Of a DNA stretch of 64,000 nucleotides, positions 33,950-45,810 are shown in pieces (position 1 is the stretch's first letter; the number at the start of each line of letters is the position of its first letter). The translations under genes and the position numbers were made by a program. The stretch comes from Antedon mediterranea (taxonomy: Eukaryota; Echinodermata; Crinoidea; Comatulida; Antedonidae). The DNA lies in NCBI RefSeq assembly GCF_964355755.1, contig NC_092678.1, positions 12,682,922 to 12,746,921 of the forward strand, written 5' to 3'. The notes below the pieces were generated by a model. The model searched no databases and had not been told where the DNA came from. It was given only the letters and a program-made list of their open reading frames with translations.

Positions 33950-34091
33950 GTATGTACAAAGACTATCAATATTGCTATTTCTCAAAGAAACTAATAGGCA
34001 TAGGTCAAGGCATAGGCATATGTCAACAAATACAAACATAGACAGAAATACGGTAACATGATATACTAATACTAATGTTTTTTATTCTCAG

Positions 34092-34166
34092 CCATTTAGC
34101 ACATTGTTTAAGAAGTCGAGTGTGTTAGTGAATCTTCATTCATTTACGGACAAATATTTAAGAGAG
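34092..34166 (+). CDS. Plexin (+) exon: last GAP helix
   Basis: Twenty-five codons (S-V-L-V-N-L-H-S-F-T-D-K-Y), the same length and phase as 60,511-60,585 in the second plexin. Confidence 0.88.
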
Positions 34167-34493
34167 GTAAATATAAATAATTATATACAGATATTTTGAT
34201 AGTGTACCAGCAGAAAGAGATTTACTGATCTATACACGTCGGCTTTACTATACTGTACTAATTAGTTGAACTAGTAGTGAACTAGACAACTAGAGTACTA
34301 AACTCAAAACTCTTTCATATATTAAAATAAAAAAAGTCTTTCCACTTTAGTATCCGATTTACATACCAAATAAAAATACATAATTATTACATGTATCTTA
34401 GTAAAACAATGTGCATTTCAACATCATTGTGTGTCTAACATAATGTCATTTGAGTAAACGGTGTTAATATTTTAATATTTTATTAAATATCAG

Positions 34494-34697
34494 GTTAAAG
34501 ACGCATTCCTGAAGGGTCCAAATAGAAATGAAACTAGTGTTGAAATTTTTACAACACAAGTAAGTAAGCCTTCGTCGTCGAAGGAACAAGTAGCGTATGT
34601 CAACTCAGAAATCCAGCAAAGTCGTCGACACAATCAGAAAAGAAGAGAGGACACAGGTGTGATCATACTTTCTGATGACACAAACGCTGGCTGCTAA
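34494..34697 (+). CDS. Plexin (+) last exon
   Basis: 67 codons plus TAA. Basic, Ser-rich tail (Q-Q-S-R-R-H-N-Q-K-R-R) ending N-A-G-C. A perfect donor CAA|GTAAGT lies inside at 34,560, so alternative C-termini are possible. Confidence 0.82.
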   Translation, partial: VKDAFLKGPNRNETSVEIFTTQVSKPSSSKEQVAYVNSEIQQSRRHNQKRREDTGVIILSDDTNAGC

Positions 34698-35754
34698 TGG
34701 GAGGAAATAAGCTTTTGGTTATATTTGCAAATACGTACGTTTGTCTGATTAACTATTGTAACTATAATTTAGTTCACTAAAGATTTATAGCTACTTAAAT
34801 AGGCCTATTATAAGTACCAGTAGGCCTAGAGATAAAAACGTTCACTGACCATATAAGAAAATGTGTATAATAAGCTTTTGACCAATACTAATTAACATTA
34901 AAATACATTTCTTAAAAACTATAGTAAATATAAATGGTATTGTATAAATAAATATATATTAGAATACGCAGAAATCCAGTTTCAATATGCATAATGTAAT
35001 GTAATAAATTTATTTCTCTTAAATATTACCATATATTAATAATAATTATATAAGTGCTTCTAATGTTTATAAAATGAAAGTTAGTGTATGTGTGTCATCC
35101 ACACCTATGCGCAATTCAACTTAGTTAGGCTGCAAGACACATGTTATTCTCTCGCATTTACATTTACCGATGCACAAAATATTAGTTATCTCTGTAAATA
35201 TTCTAACAATAAGTATTTTAAATTTGAGTAATATTGATATTTTTTTGCGTGGCTATAAACATACTAGCATACTATTATTCATTTAATCACGTGACAACAC
35301 ATACATTGGATAATATAAGTAAAGATAATGATCTAAAATTCTTTTGATGTTGAATATGCCATTTTCATGTTACATAATAGGTAGCCTATTCACTTTGACT
35401 AAAATTTGGATAAAAACTTATTACCTGAAAAAAAAAATTGTAGGCCTAATTTAAAGCAAAAAAAAATATCAAATTGGCTGCCAGCCAGGGGGTTTCGGTT
35501 AAATTTAACCGTTTAATTCGTCTCTTTATAAGTAGAATAATTTTGTTTGTTCGTAAGTGAATAACTTTATTAAAACTTTAAAATGGCCTATTCAAAGTCT
35601 GATTCCATGTTTTATGGAGTTAGGGTTAATAAACAAGTTTTATTATCAATTTTCGAATCATAATATATTATAACCAAATATAAAATGAATGAAATGAATC
35701 AAAATATTACTGAAAAATACCTGCTACATATCACAAATAGAAAGTGAAAAATAT
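34698..35754. other. Intergenic region after plexin (+)
   Basis: AT-rich, with several AATAAA-like signals within 350 bp of the stop that could serve for 3' processing. I see nothing else. Confidence 0.5.
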
Positions 35755-35769
35755 ATTAATAATAGTTAT

Positions 35770-36186
35770 CTCCATTGAGATCCAGCCACTGATACCCACA
35801 GCATTGTCATTTTTTTGAGTAATTTGCCTTTGGATTTATATATATTTTTTACTGTTTGTATCAATTTTGATCTGATTTTGCTGTAATTATGGAGGGTAAT
35901 TTGAATAACTTTACCAAATTACGTCGCCTGTCCGAGAAACGTGTCAGATATTTCTTTTATTCCTGTCCACCCAGGCAGCACTTCCCAGCTTTATACTATG
36001 ACGTTATCCACATTCCTTCACTTGCACTGATGAAGGGCTAGTGTTGACCGAAAGCTCTGCTAACTTTTCTGGCTGTTTACTTTATCGTTTTGATTTAGCT
36101 TTTCGCTTTTTATTTTTGTATCTCCATTGAGATCCAGCCACTGATACCCACAGCATTGTCAATTTTTTTCAGTAATTTGCCTTTGG
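35770..36186. mobile_element. 417-bp element with 64-bp terminal direct repeats and 15-bp target duplication
   Basis: The same ~64-bp sequence (CTCCATTGAGATCCAGCC... to TTTGCCTTTGG) stands at both ends (35,770-35,833 and 36,122-36,186). The element is flanked by ATTAATAATAGTTAT at 35,755-35,769 and 36,187-36,201. A CTGATGA...GAAA block at 36,027-36,053 recalls a hammerhead ribozyme core. Terminal direct repeats plus a long target duplication fit a short Penelope-like or retrozyme-like element. Confidence 0.75.
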
Positions 36187-36603
36187 ATTAATAATAGTTA
36201 TTAGTAATAAATTATATTTTTGCGTATAACAAGGTGATGCATTTCCAAAAATATGTTTTAGTGCTCAAAATGCAAATATTACTAAAAATACAGTAATAAA
36301 ATTGTAAATATTGTTATATTTTAAAATACAATAGGACAAATTCTTGTTTGCGTAATAATTTTGAAAGCTGAATAGAACTTCGAGTTGCTAGGTTTTAGCA
36401 GCAGTCTTTTTTCATTTTCAAAACGTTGTTATACTTTAGGCCACTATCATCATCTGTTAAGGAGATAGACATTACAATTATTATTATTACATAATACCAT
36501 AACTTATTATATTATATGGAATTATAATTATATTATTATGTTTATGAAAATAAAAGAGACATTTTAATTAGTATTTTTATATATTTTCTTATCATCCTAA
36601 GGA

Positions 36604-37074
36604 TGAACATATTGCACACAACATCTCACACTGTACGAATCATTACAACTCGAACATATTGCACACAACATCTCACACTGTACGAATCATTACAACTCGA
36701 ACATATTTCACACAACATCTCACACTGTACGAATCATTACAACTCGAACATATTGCACACAACGTCTCACACTGTACGAATCATTACAACTCGAACATAT
36801 TGCACACAACGTCTCACACTGTACGAATCATTACAACTCGAACATATTGCACACAACATCTCACACTGTACGAATCATTACAACTCGAACATATTGCACA
36901 CAACATCTCACACTGTACGAATCATTACAACTCAAACATATTGCACACAACATCTCACACTGTACGAATCATTACAACTCGAACATATTGCACACAACAT
37001 CTCACACTGTACGAATCATTACAACTCGAACATATTGCACACAACATCTCACACTGTACGAATCATTACAACTC
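36604..37074. repeat. 47-bp tandem repeat, 10 copies
   Basis: A unit starting GAACATATTGCACACAACAT, almost identical throughout. All three forward frames are open across it, so the long forward ORFs here are artefacts. Confidence 0.95.
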
Positions 37075-37149
37075 GAGATGCTTTGACCAAAATTAAATAT
37101 TACGCAGTACTTAAAATAATATAGTATTTTTAGTGTATTTCCACATGGA

Positions 37150-37300
37150 TATACTGGCAACGCATTCACAAGCATTTAAAATGAGCTAGCACTTTTGATT
37201 TGTCAAATTACTTGCGTTGTGCGTAAGTCTTTGCATTGCGCACCAACCATAATAGCATTCTTAACCTGTCGTAAGCTTCATACACACTTGAACGGAACGA
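37150..37300. mobile_element. MITE family 1, copy c
   Basis: TTGTCAAATTACTTGCGTTGTGCG matches the right arm of the copies at 26,095 and 26,870. The left arm (GGCAACGCATTCACAAGC) is degraded. Confidence 0.5.
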
Positions 37301-37414
37301 AGGTCTGCGTCGTTTGATTGAATAATGGAAACATTAAACAAAGAATTGACAGGACTTTGTCCGTAAAAATAAACAAAATGTAGCTGTATACGGGAACTAT
37401 GATTTTATTGATAA

Positions 37415-37638
37415 TTAAGGTAATAATAACAACTCACATAGCCAGTTCCCCTCATTAGATCCTGCGGTCTTGAAGTCTGGCAACGTTTTTGATGAGTCCC
37501 ACTTGTCCTTACTGACAAACTGCCAAGTTACTCCATTATCTTTACTGCGCATGTAACTGCGCATATCCTTGTGAATTCCATAGATAAGCCCTTTGGATTG
37601 GTCCGAACCAATAACGTTGTGGAGGTACATTGGCAGTG
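37415..37638 (-). CDS. Lectin-like gene: Asp-box exon, possibly last
   Basis: After AATAG| the frame reads L-P-M-Y-L-H-N-V, then Y-M-R-S-K-D-N-G-V-T-W. S-x-D-x-G-x-x-W is an Asp-box (BNR) motif. The frame ends at a stop at 37,415-37,417. A good donor, CTA-T|GTGAGT, at 37,437 would instead splice on to an exon I cannot find. Confidence 0.7.
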
Positions 37639-37906
37639 CTATTGACGAACAATGTAAATTATGTGTATTTAGGTTCAAAGAGAATGATTTAAACGCAATT
37701 TATCAAATTAATTTTACTGAACTAAGGTGAAGGCGAACCTACTTTGGATTTTCGCCGATTAAAAAAAATGGATATGGTTTGAGGCGCTTCTGCTCTTGAT
37801 TCGATATAGGATAGTGGTTTTTGGCAGCTGAAAGTTTTTAAGTGTGTGGAGGTCCATGGTTCAGTGCTACCATTGGGGTTAAAAAATATTAAATCATTAA
37901 ACTCAC

Positions 37907-38059
37907 CTTTCCATCTCCCGTTTGGTGGATCATCTTGTACATAACAGGACGGAACAAACTTCTGGGATAGACGTCCATATGAAGGATTACAAGCAAAAAT
38001 GATGTAATTAGCTGGATCGTTCAATTTCTTAGTTATTACAAAACCCCGATCATAATAAT
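37907..38059 (-). CDS. Lectin-like gene: exon before the Asp-box
   Basis: D-Y-Y-D-R-G-F-V-I and F-A-C-N-P-S-Y-G-R, with two Cys. TTGACAG| to AAA-G|GTGAGT. Family unknown; probably one domain with the next exon. Confidence 0.75.
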
Positions 38060-38441
38060 CTGTCAACATAAAAATGCAATGTGGGCAATGTATGAGTTAT
38101 TCGTTGGTTCTTGAAACTAATTTAAATAATGATACACGTGCTATACATTGCAGTAATAACTGATTTGCATGGTATTTAAAAAAATCATGTGGAATATAAA
38201 GTTACTACACAAAGACAAGTTCACACATCACTGCATAAAACAAATGTATGGCATTGTATATTAAAGCTCTTTCTATTAGTGGTAAGTGAGTGTGGCATTG
38301 CTAATAATTGCACGTGCAGTCGTCAACACTAAATACCCAGACTTGGAACGTAGTGTTTTGGATGTTATCAATTATGGCCCCCGTAAAAAAAAAGTTTTTT
38401 TTCTTCAAAATATTAACTGATTTGTTTATTAAAGAAAGTAC

Positions 38442-38630
38442 CTGAAACTGGACAGTTACTAGAATCTCTGACACACACAGTGTGCTTTCCGTCTTCACAT
38501 TTATGGGCACCAGCTACACAACAATCACACTGGTTAGATCCCAAGTCGTAATGGCAGACACATGTCTGAGTATTAGCCCACTTGCTGTATCTCATCACAG
38601 TTTCTTTAGCATAGTTTGGTACACGTATCT
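38442..38630 (-). CDS. Lectin-like gene: Cys-rich exon
   Basis: Eight Cys in about 45 residues (C-V-C-H, C-D-C-C, H-K-C, V-C-V, N-C-P). CGTCAG| to TCA-G|GTACTT. No family recognised. Confidence 0.78.
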
Positions 38631-38895
38631 CTGACGAATAATTATGTACTCTCTTTTATTTTGTGGTTAGAGTTCAATTTTGTTCCATTTTATTCGACTA
38701 CACTATTAAGAACGTGGTGCTGGTTTGTAGGCTTAAAAACTGTTTTACTAAACATTGAATTGATTAAACTAAGAATACTCAAATAAATCAATGGATCAAT
38801 TTTGTTTATATAAAATCTTGATTTACTTTGAAACAACCAAATTTGGCGCTTTTCAAATTCGTTCAAATACAGTAGCTATGTATTCTTTATACTAC

Positions 38896-39109
38896 CTTGA
38901 GGCATAGAATATTCACAAATGGCTGGTAAGATAGCGGTACACTCCATAATGTCCCAGTCTCCAAGATCAGTACTGACGTCGTCTCTTGCGTCATAGATCT
39001 CTATATAAGCCGCAGTTCCACAGTCTTTATTCGAGCTTGTCCCGGGTCTGTTAGGTAGCCATTTTGTATATGACGCCGATGAACCGTCTGTCCACTTGAA
39101 CTCATCACC
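38896..39109 (-). CDS. Lectin-like gene: C-type lectin domain, second half
   Basis: F-K-W-T-D-G-S, W-L-P-N-R-P, D-C-G-T-A, then D-W-D-I-M-E-C and A-I-C-E-Y. These are the W-x-D-G-x, W-x-x-x-x-P and C...C landmarks of the fold. The calcium-site triplet is L-P-N / N-R-P rather than E-P-N or Q-P-D, so sugar binding is uncertain. CACACAG| to CAA-G|GTAGTA. Confidence 0.92.
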
Positions 39110-39240
39110 CTGTGTGAAAGTTCATGGTATACACTAAAATTGTTTTTTAAATTGTTAAAATAATTGTTGAATAAACCCACCGATAATAATGAGAAATTTC
39201 AGAACACCGTTAACGTAGTAAATGACGAAAATAATGTTTA

Positions 39241-40655
39241 ATTTGTCGACGAACATGATAGGACACTAGCCCAATTGCAATCAGATACATTTACACATCC
39301 AACTAAAGTAGAACCCCTTAACTTGCAACCTTACATTGACTGTGTAGAGAATAACATGGGATTAGCAGCCCCATTCCAAATGAAAGAAGAACAAATTAAG
39401 AAACAAACTAATCTAATCATGACAGCACCTAATGATTCTAATATGAAAATAAACCGAGGTAGATTTAAAGCAGGACATTTCCAAGTTTTAGTTTCGTATT
39501 CTAAACCGACATCAGCCAAACGTAACACTGATAATACAAAACACGAACCTACTGTTCGCAAATTTTGCGATTTTTTTTAAAATTACGACATTTGCTAAAT
39601 TAATGATAGCATATAGTCTACGTATTTGATGAGATTTGTTTAGTAATGATGTGATTTCAGTTAAAAGAGAATTGAATTTATGTTTAAGTATTGATTTTGT
39701 TTTGTTGAATTTTGATGATCGATATATTGCGATATTGAAAAGAACGACAATCATTTTGTAACAAATATTTTGTTTAACCTTTGAGTCGTTAATCTCAAGC
39801 ATTAATTAATTGATATACAAAAACAGGAGAGTAGTACTTTATTTTGTATTTTTTGACATTGAGTACAAAAGTCGAATTTGTCGACCGACCGAAATCGTAA
39901 TTACCTGTGAATAAAAATGCTTAAATCGATAAAGTTGTGACGATAACGATATATTGTGAATAAGTTTGTGTCAACGGGACACACACATTTGTTTCTTTAA
40001 AGTTTTAAGTTATTAAGTTTTATATTTTGAGTCAATTATTGATTTTAGACTAATCAGTCACAGTTTTATTGAGTTTTATGTTATGATTTGATTGATTTAT
40101 GTTTGAAGGCCTTTAGAACGCGATGAGTTGTCGCACGATCTGAGGTATGTTCAATGTAACATATTATTCTATACGTTTTGTATTTTTATTTTTAACCGAT
40201 TTTTGTTTGATTTACGCGAATCCCGTTATTATAGATTAGAGTGCATAATTAACAAGAGTCGACTTCGTGACCGATGTTCTTTAGGGAAACCCCACCGCTA
40301 TGATGTCTTTATTTTAGTAATCCGAGTGTAGCATGCCTCCAAAGCAACGGACTCACAATTACGTCGATCTTGAACAACACTTTCGTTTTTTATACATTTG
40401 TTTTCCAATTTTTTTTTTATGAATTCTTGAATTTTATACAAAATTCACTTTTTAATTTTAATTTTTTTAAGAGAGAGAAGAGAGAGAGTGAAAGTGATAA
40501 GGTTACACTTCAGAGTCAATGGTTTTGGCTAACTCAATTTTGCTTATATGTATAATAATGTTTTTTTCCTTTTATATAACTTTAATTTTACATGCCACTA
40601 ATATAACCACTTTTATATTTTAAATAGATTAGGAAAAAAAAGGGAGACAGAGGGA
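39241..40655 (+). mobile_element. Internal fragment of an LTR retroelement
   Basis: Lies directly upstream of a polypurine tract (~40,634-40,655) and an LTR. An open frame at 39,275-39,580 (101 codons) shows no motif I recognise. No gag or pol motifs are present, so only the 3' end of an element remains. The left boundary is a guess. Confidence 0.5.
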
Positions 40656-41281
40656 TGTAATGTAATGATATACTTTTATAATTAAGAAATCAACCTTTGT
40701 ATTAGAATTCAACTAAGTTCACGAACTTGGCCCAGAAAGACCAGAGGACAAATTATCCAGATGTTTTAATGTCTATTTAGTTCATAATTAAATCCCAAAA
40801 GTAAACAGTTTATTTGACCTCTCTAACCGTTCCCATCGTAAAACAATTAGATATTGACAGTTTTTAGCAGAGACTCGACAGGGCCATTTCATCATTGTAA
40901 CCTCCCCAGATAAGATCAATCATTCCCACTTAAACACCCCTGGATCAACTTAGGACCAATCATTAGCTCCAGAAATGATGTAATGACATATGCTAATGAA
41001 TCGAAGCCAATATACCCCCAAGTTTCAGAAAAGCCCAGACACATCTCACAGCCACTTCCCCAGAAGCAGACCTACACACCTCACAGCCACTTCTCCAGAA
41101 GCAGACCTACACACCTCACAGCCACTTCCCCAGGAGCAGACCTACACACCTCACACCTCACCTACAGCATCACTGTATCCTCTATTCCTGTTTCTATATT
41201 GTATTGTATTGAGTATATAACGTATTATTGAATAAACAATATATGTGTTACTACATTCAAGCGAGTAGAGTCTTCATTACA
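40656..41281 (+). repeat. 3' (or solo) LTR
   Basis: 626 bp with inverted ends TGTAATG...CATTACA, preceded by the purine run AGGGAGACAGAGGGA. It has an AATAAA (~41,230) near the 3' end. No second copy lies in the window. A 35-bp unit is repeated about three times inside (41,049-41,155). It sits within the lectin-domain intron. Confidence 0.75.
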
Positions 41282-41488
41282 AGTCAGAAACCTCATAACA
41301 CCATATTACACTAGTAGTATGAAACGTGTAATAATTTCTACTTAAATTCACGTCATTTGATTAGCCATGATATATCTTCAACAATACTTCTTTTATTACA
41401 TCGTTTTGTTCATGGTATCGTTTTTAAACAATTATTATCCTTTAAAAGTAATAAATATAAAAATATAATAATATAATATAATACTTAC

Positions 41489-41700
41489 TCCAACGTCTTT
41501 CAAACCAATCCAATATCTGTAAGGAGATTGTATAGAAACAAGGCCCCGAAGAAATTGTTGTTCAAAAGCATCTTTGATCGTGACTAATTGAGCAGTGTCT
41601 GCTTCACAAGCCACCTTTGCTGCATCCCAAGTTTCTAGCGTGTCGTTGAACACTCGGTAACACGTTTCCTTGTAAGGTGTATAACCAGGTCGACATACAT
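41489..41700 (-). CDS. Lectin-like gene: C-type lectin domain, first half
   Basis: C-R-P-G-Y-T-P-Y, C-Y-R-V-F, W-D-A-A-K-V-A-C, L-V-T-I and Y-W-I-G-L-K-D-V-G: the W-I-G-L motif and first Cys pairs of the fold. CTAAG| to GGA|GTAAGT. Confidence 0.93.
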
Positions 41701-44668
41701 CTTAGATTTAAAAGTTAATAGTATAATAATTCACTTCGCAAAATGATCGGTATATTCTCTAAAAATGACATTATTACTATTTAACGCCATGGGCAAATTC
41801 CAAGATTATAGCGTCACATATTATGTATCACATGTGACGACTTTTAGTGCGATTCGGTTTAACATTGCTAAAAGATAAACATATGGCGTGCCATAGGTAT
41901 ACGTGAGCTAGAATCAATGTTGTTGAGCTCGTAAAAAAATACATAACATAAACAGAAGACTTAGGGCTATGTTAAGACATTTGTGTCATGTATTCGTGAT
42001 ACTAGAAAAGATGTAGATACAGTACGACAAATGTGTACTGTATAATTACATTGATTGTAAACGAACAAACAGAAATCAAATGTAATAAAACTAGAAAAGA
42101 AACTAAAACGAAATTAAACGATGTATGCACACATCTAGTTCCAGATTATTTAGGCATGTAATAGTAGTTCAATTCATTCCATACAGTAACATAGTATCTA
42201 CATAAACATTCCAGAATAAGAGTATGTTTAGATTTAAGAAACCATGTATAATTAATATAAGAACAATTAGGAATACTAGATGGTTCGCTCGCGCACCCTC
42301 TAGTGGGTGTACCCGAATGGTCTTCGAAAACATGACCAACGCCTCTGGAAATTGAAGCCCGGGTGACACCTATGCATATGACTGATGAGTAATGTATTTT
42401 TATTTTGTGATGTTTCATGGTGGTCCATAAATTAGGTACGCCAAAAATATCGCTTCCAGGGTAATATAGCAAATTAGAGTTTACAAAATGTACGAATAGA
42501 GAACAATATAGGCTAATTATTATATTTGGTCTTCCGCCGATCAATGTGTGTGTGAGATTTGAACCTGTACTGAAAATAAGGTTGGTAAGATGCAAAATGT
42601 ATACCAATTATGATTGATTACGTCCCCTGTCAGTAATGATGTATGGACACTTGACAGCAATCGGTGGTTAGGAACGTAAAGGGGAAAAGTTACTCAATAG
42701 ATTTATTTATTTGTAAACAAAATGTACATTAATTCTCCCTGTAATGATGTAAAAACTTTCAACAATTGGCATTACTACAATTGGTATTAATGCAAATAAT
42801 ATAATTGTAAAGAACAGTATACGTATAATGTACATATTATATTATTATATATATTATCTGAACGTTACACACAGGAGGAAACCGTTAATAGGGGTCATCA
42901 ATCACTGAAACAGTCTCTAACGTGACCGTACCAAGAGACCATGAAGCATAGTTTATCAACGTGGGTGACAGTGAGTGGGGCTTTAACATTTGTATCACAA
43001 TATATCATGACAACAGCATCTTGTTAATTTTGGAACAAAATGATCAAATAACAACTTTCGTAGCCTACTTATATTTCGGTCGTAGTAGACACCATTTAGG
43101 CCTATAATTATAAATAGAGCAAGCAACAGAAATAATCGATAAACAGTAAAGGTGTTTCCATGGTAGGCCTGGCCTCCTATAGTAACATTGAATCGCACCT
43201 AAATTTGATAAAATGATTAATATAATTAGTTCAATTACTGAAACAAATTGTATTTCACGTAGGCCTAAAGTAAAGGCCTTTATAATTGATTAGTTGAATA
43301 TCTAGGCTAAAACAAATAAATTGTAGTTCACGATTCAGTTGAATCACTAACATCACATTGTAGTTCGCGTAAAAGTAAAGGCCTTCAATAAAAGTTAAAT
43401 TACTAAAACAAATTGTAGTTCACGTAAAGTAAATGCCTTTAATCAATATAACTGATTAGTTGAATATCTAAAACAATCTAATTTCAGTAGTTCACGATAC
43501 GTTGAACACTAAAATATTTTTGTATTTAATATTGAATTATTAAACGGCCATTTTGCCGGAAGTGACGAACCCGGAAGCCAGTTGAACAACAGCGCGAGTG
43601 TGTGAAAATAACCCTGTGATCCACAAATTTCGATAGGTAACGCTAAATTTTGTCGTTGTAAACGACAAAAATGGAACAATAGCGTCGATGTGAAAACTAA
43701 TGAGATAGATGAGGTAGGTATCCAAGGCGGAGATTTGTACCGAAGTTTTTGCATTGTGCTCGCCTATGTCAGAACTAACCATAATTTATATATAGATTCC
43801 AGAAGTATACTATTAATAAAAACTGTAATCCAAAAGAGTAATAAGTATAAGGAATGATCTGGAAGGTTATGAACATATTGTATATAAATGGAAGTATGAC
43901 ATTTGTAAAGAGGGAGAAGAAGGATTTTTGATTAAAGCATTTATTTTGAAGAAGGTTGGATATTAGATTGTAAAAGTTATTGTGAAGTCGTTGTTTAAAG
44001 TATTTACTGGATTGTTGAAAGTTGAAGTTGATTGAAATTAATTTTTAGTTATTTTACAACTTTGAGGATTTTGTTTATATACTTTTATGTCACAAGGGAC
44101 TTCCTAAAATATTTTCAACCGCTCGAAAACATTCAGATTCAGATAATTCAGATAATATTTATTTAGATAATAATGAATGAATATATACAAAATAGAAAAA
44201 AGATATTAAAGTGAACATAGATAAAGCAGTAATTGGTAGTCATTATTATCATGGATCCCTTCTAGAAGTTAAAAACTTGTCTCGTAGGGACCCACAACAA
44301 AACACATTACTAAAAAAATAAAAATAACCTAGAATATATAATTATATAATTTAGGATAAAAAATTACAGTATAACAACATAACTAACATCTTCTTTATAA
44401 AAATTATTTAAATTATATTTCAATAGTTTCATGATAATTATAAATGAAATAACTACCGATATTGGTAAATGAAAAAAAAATATGTATACATAAATTATAA
44501 TTCCAGTATATATATGTGGAATATATATATATTTACATACGTAAAATGAGTTCGTGACAAAGCATAGAAGAAATATTACCAATCTTTGGATAAGTTTATA
44601 GCAAATATAACATTTACGCTTATTCATTTAGAACGATTTTGCTTTAGGTTCTGAAATGTAACGCTTAC
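41701..44668 (-). other. Intron of the lectin-like gene
   Basis: ~3 kb without a supported exon. Contains imperfect direct repeats around TTGTAGTTCACG and TAAAGGCCTT (43,230-43,510), a dispersed block (43,690-43,797) also found at 51,165-51,257, and AT-rich sequence. Confidence 0.45.
43690..43797. repeat. Dispersed ~105-bp repeat, copy a
   Basis: Shares GGAGATTTGT and GTGCTCGCCTATGTCAGAA...ATAATTTATATATAGAT with 51,165-51,257 in the same orientation. Confidence 0.75.
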
Positions 44669-44870
44669 CTCCACATCCAATATCTGGTCTGTCCGAATAC
44701 TCAAACTGAAAAAGATTGGTAGAACCTAGAACTTTTGAGCTAACCGTTGAGTGCCACAACAAATCAGCCACCCCGACAAAACGTCGAGTGCCAGGAGCAC
44801 TTTTACCATTTTTGTCGATTCCCAAGCGTACACGGAAAGTTGGCTTTGCGGCAATCTGAATGGTTCCAAG
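44669..44870 (-). CDS. Lectin-like gene: beta-rich repeat exon
   Basis: G-T-I-Q-I-A-A-K-P-T-F-R-V-R-L-G-I-D-K-N-G-K, then S-D-R-P-D-I-G-C-G. TTACAG| to GGA-G|GTAAGC. Precedes the C-type lectin exon in phase. Confidence 0.8.
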
Positions 44871-45217
44871 CTGTAAAATAAATAAAGCCTTACTAAATTT
44901 TCTATCGCCCTAGTTAGTATTTTCTTCCTTTTGGAAAACTGAAAATGAAAAAAAAACACCCACGCCAATCGTGTTGAAATAAAGTAATTTATATAGGCCG
45001 AAAGAACATCTGTCAAGCCAAGCTTGATTTTTTCCTGGCTGATATTAGACCAACGGTTATTTCTTACTTATTATTATCATTCTGAGGAGGATGCTCGAAA
45101 TATTCTCTCTCATCATTCAAAACTTGAAGTAGGTTTCCTTGCATTTTTAACAAGCTTGCTTTGTGGAACCGTACATAAATGAATGATATACGGTAACTTT
45201 ATTGCAGAATAACTTAC

Positions 45218-45407
45218 ATTCAATCGAACAGGAGTTGGACCAGGCATACTTGTGTTTACCACTGGCGGCTGCAACAGCTCTGTGTATTCCGATTCAATGC
45301 TAATATACTGGACGTTTTTCGACGTCATTATTGTAAAAGTTACGTCTACCGCTTTTCCTGTTGAGTTCCCCTCATGCCATATTGCAATCAATAGTATTAC
45401 ATCTTCA
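45218..45407 (-). CDS. Lectin-like gene: beta-rich repeat exon
   Basis: I-A-I-W-H-E-G-N-S-T-G, V-D-V-T-F-T-I and N-T-S: alternating strands with N-glycosylation sites, resembling DUF11-like extracellular repeats. TTCTAG| to AAT|GTAAGT. Confidence 0.8.
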
Positions 45408-45810
45408 CTAGAAACATAGACCAGAATACAATATTAATTTGTTCGTTGTAGTCATAACAATTTCACCAACTATAAACATTCATGAATGTTTATACCTGTC
45501 AATCAAATAATGTACATCAAACAGGAATTTTTAGAGATCATCGGTATTTTACATTCGTTTTCTAAATATCAGCATTATTTATAACAGACGTTACCGTATC
45601 AGCTACAGTATCATCGTATTGATGGAAGATTAGATGATTAGTAAATATTCTGACGATGATTGTGAATTTGATATTATTTAGAATCAGTAGGTTGTTTATA
45701 TTTGTAACCTTGGCTACCAATCCAGTTTCTACATTTTTGGTTTAGTCTATACTTTTATTATATTAAAATAAAGAGTTTTATCCAAGAAAGACGCATACCG
45801 TTTTACTCAC

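Larger units (their letters stand above)
1..34697 (+). other. Divergent plexin-like receptor gene (gene span; 5' end may lie outside)
   Basis: Plexins are single-pass semaphorin receptors. The sema domain binds ligand, and the cytoplasmic split GAP plus Rho-binding domain signals to small GTPases. About 27 exons translate in one continuous phase chain from 9,702 to a stop at 34,695-34,697. In order they give last sema blades, PSI1, IPT-like linker, PSI2, linker, PSI3, IPT1-4, a transmembrane helix, GAP part 1, Rho-binding domain, GAP part 2 and a short tail. Nearly all introns are GT-AG; one after 16,407 lacks a GT donor. The exon with signal peptide and main sema domain is present as an array at the 5' side, and copy 1 may be the one in use. 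The cytoplasmic part is more divergent than that of the minus-strand plexin at 59,950-63,458. Identification as a plexin is firm; orthology to a named subfamily is not claimed. Confidence 0.88.

Noticed and set aside
36603-37124. 173-codon plus-strand ORF
   Set aside because: It lies entirely in a 47-bp tandem repeat that is open in all three forward frames. It has no start context or family motif.
42146-42607. 153-codon minus-strand ORF in the lectin-gene intron
   Set aside because: No family resemblance. It overlaps unrelated ORFs in other frames and has no phase fit to neighbouring exons.
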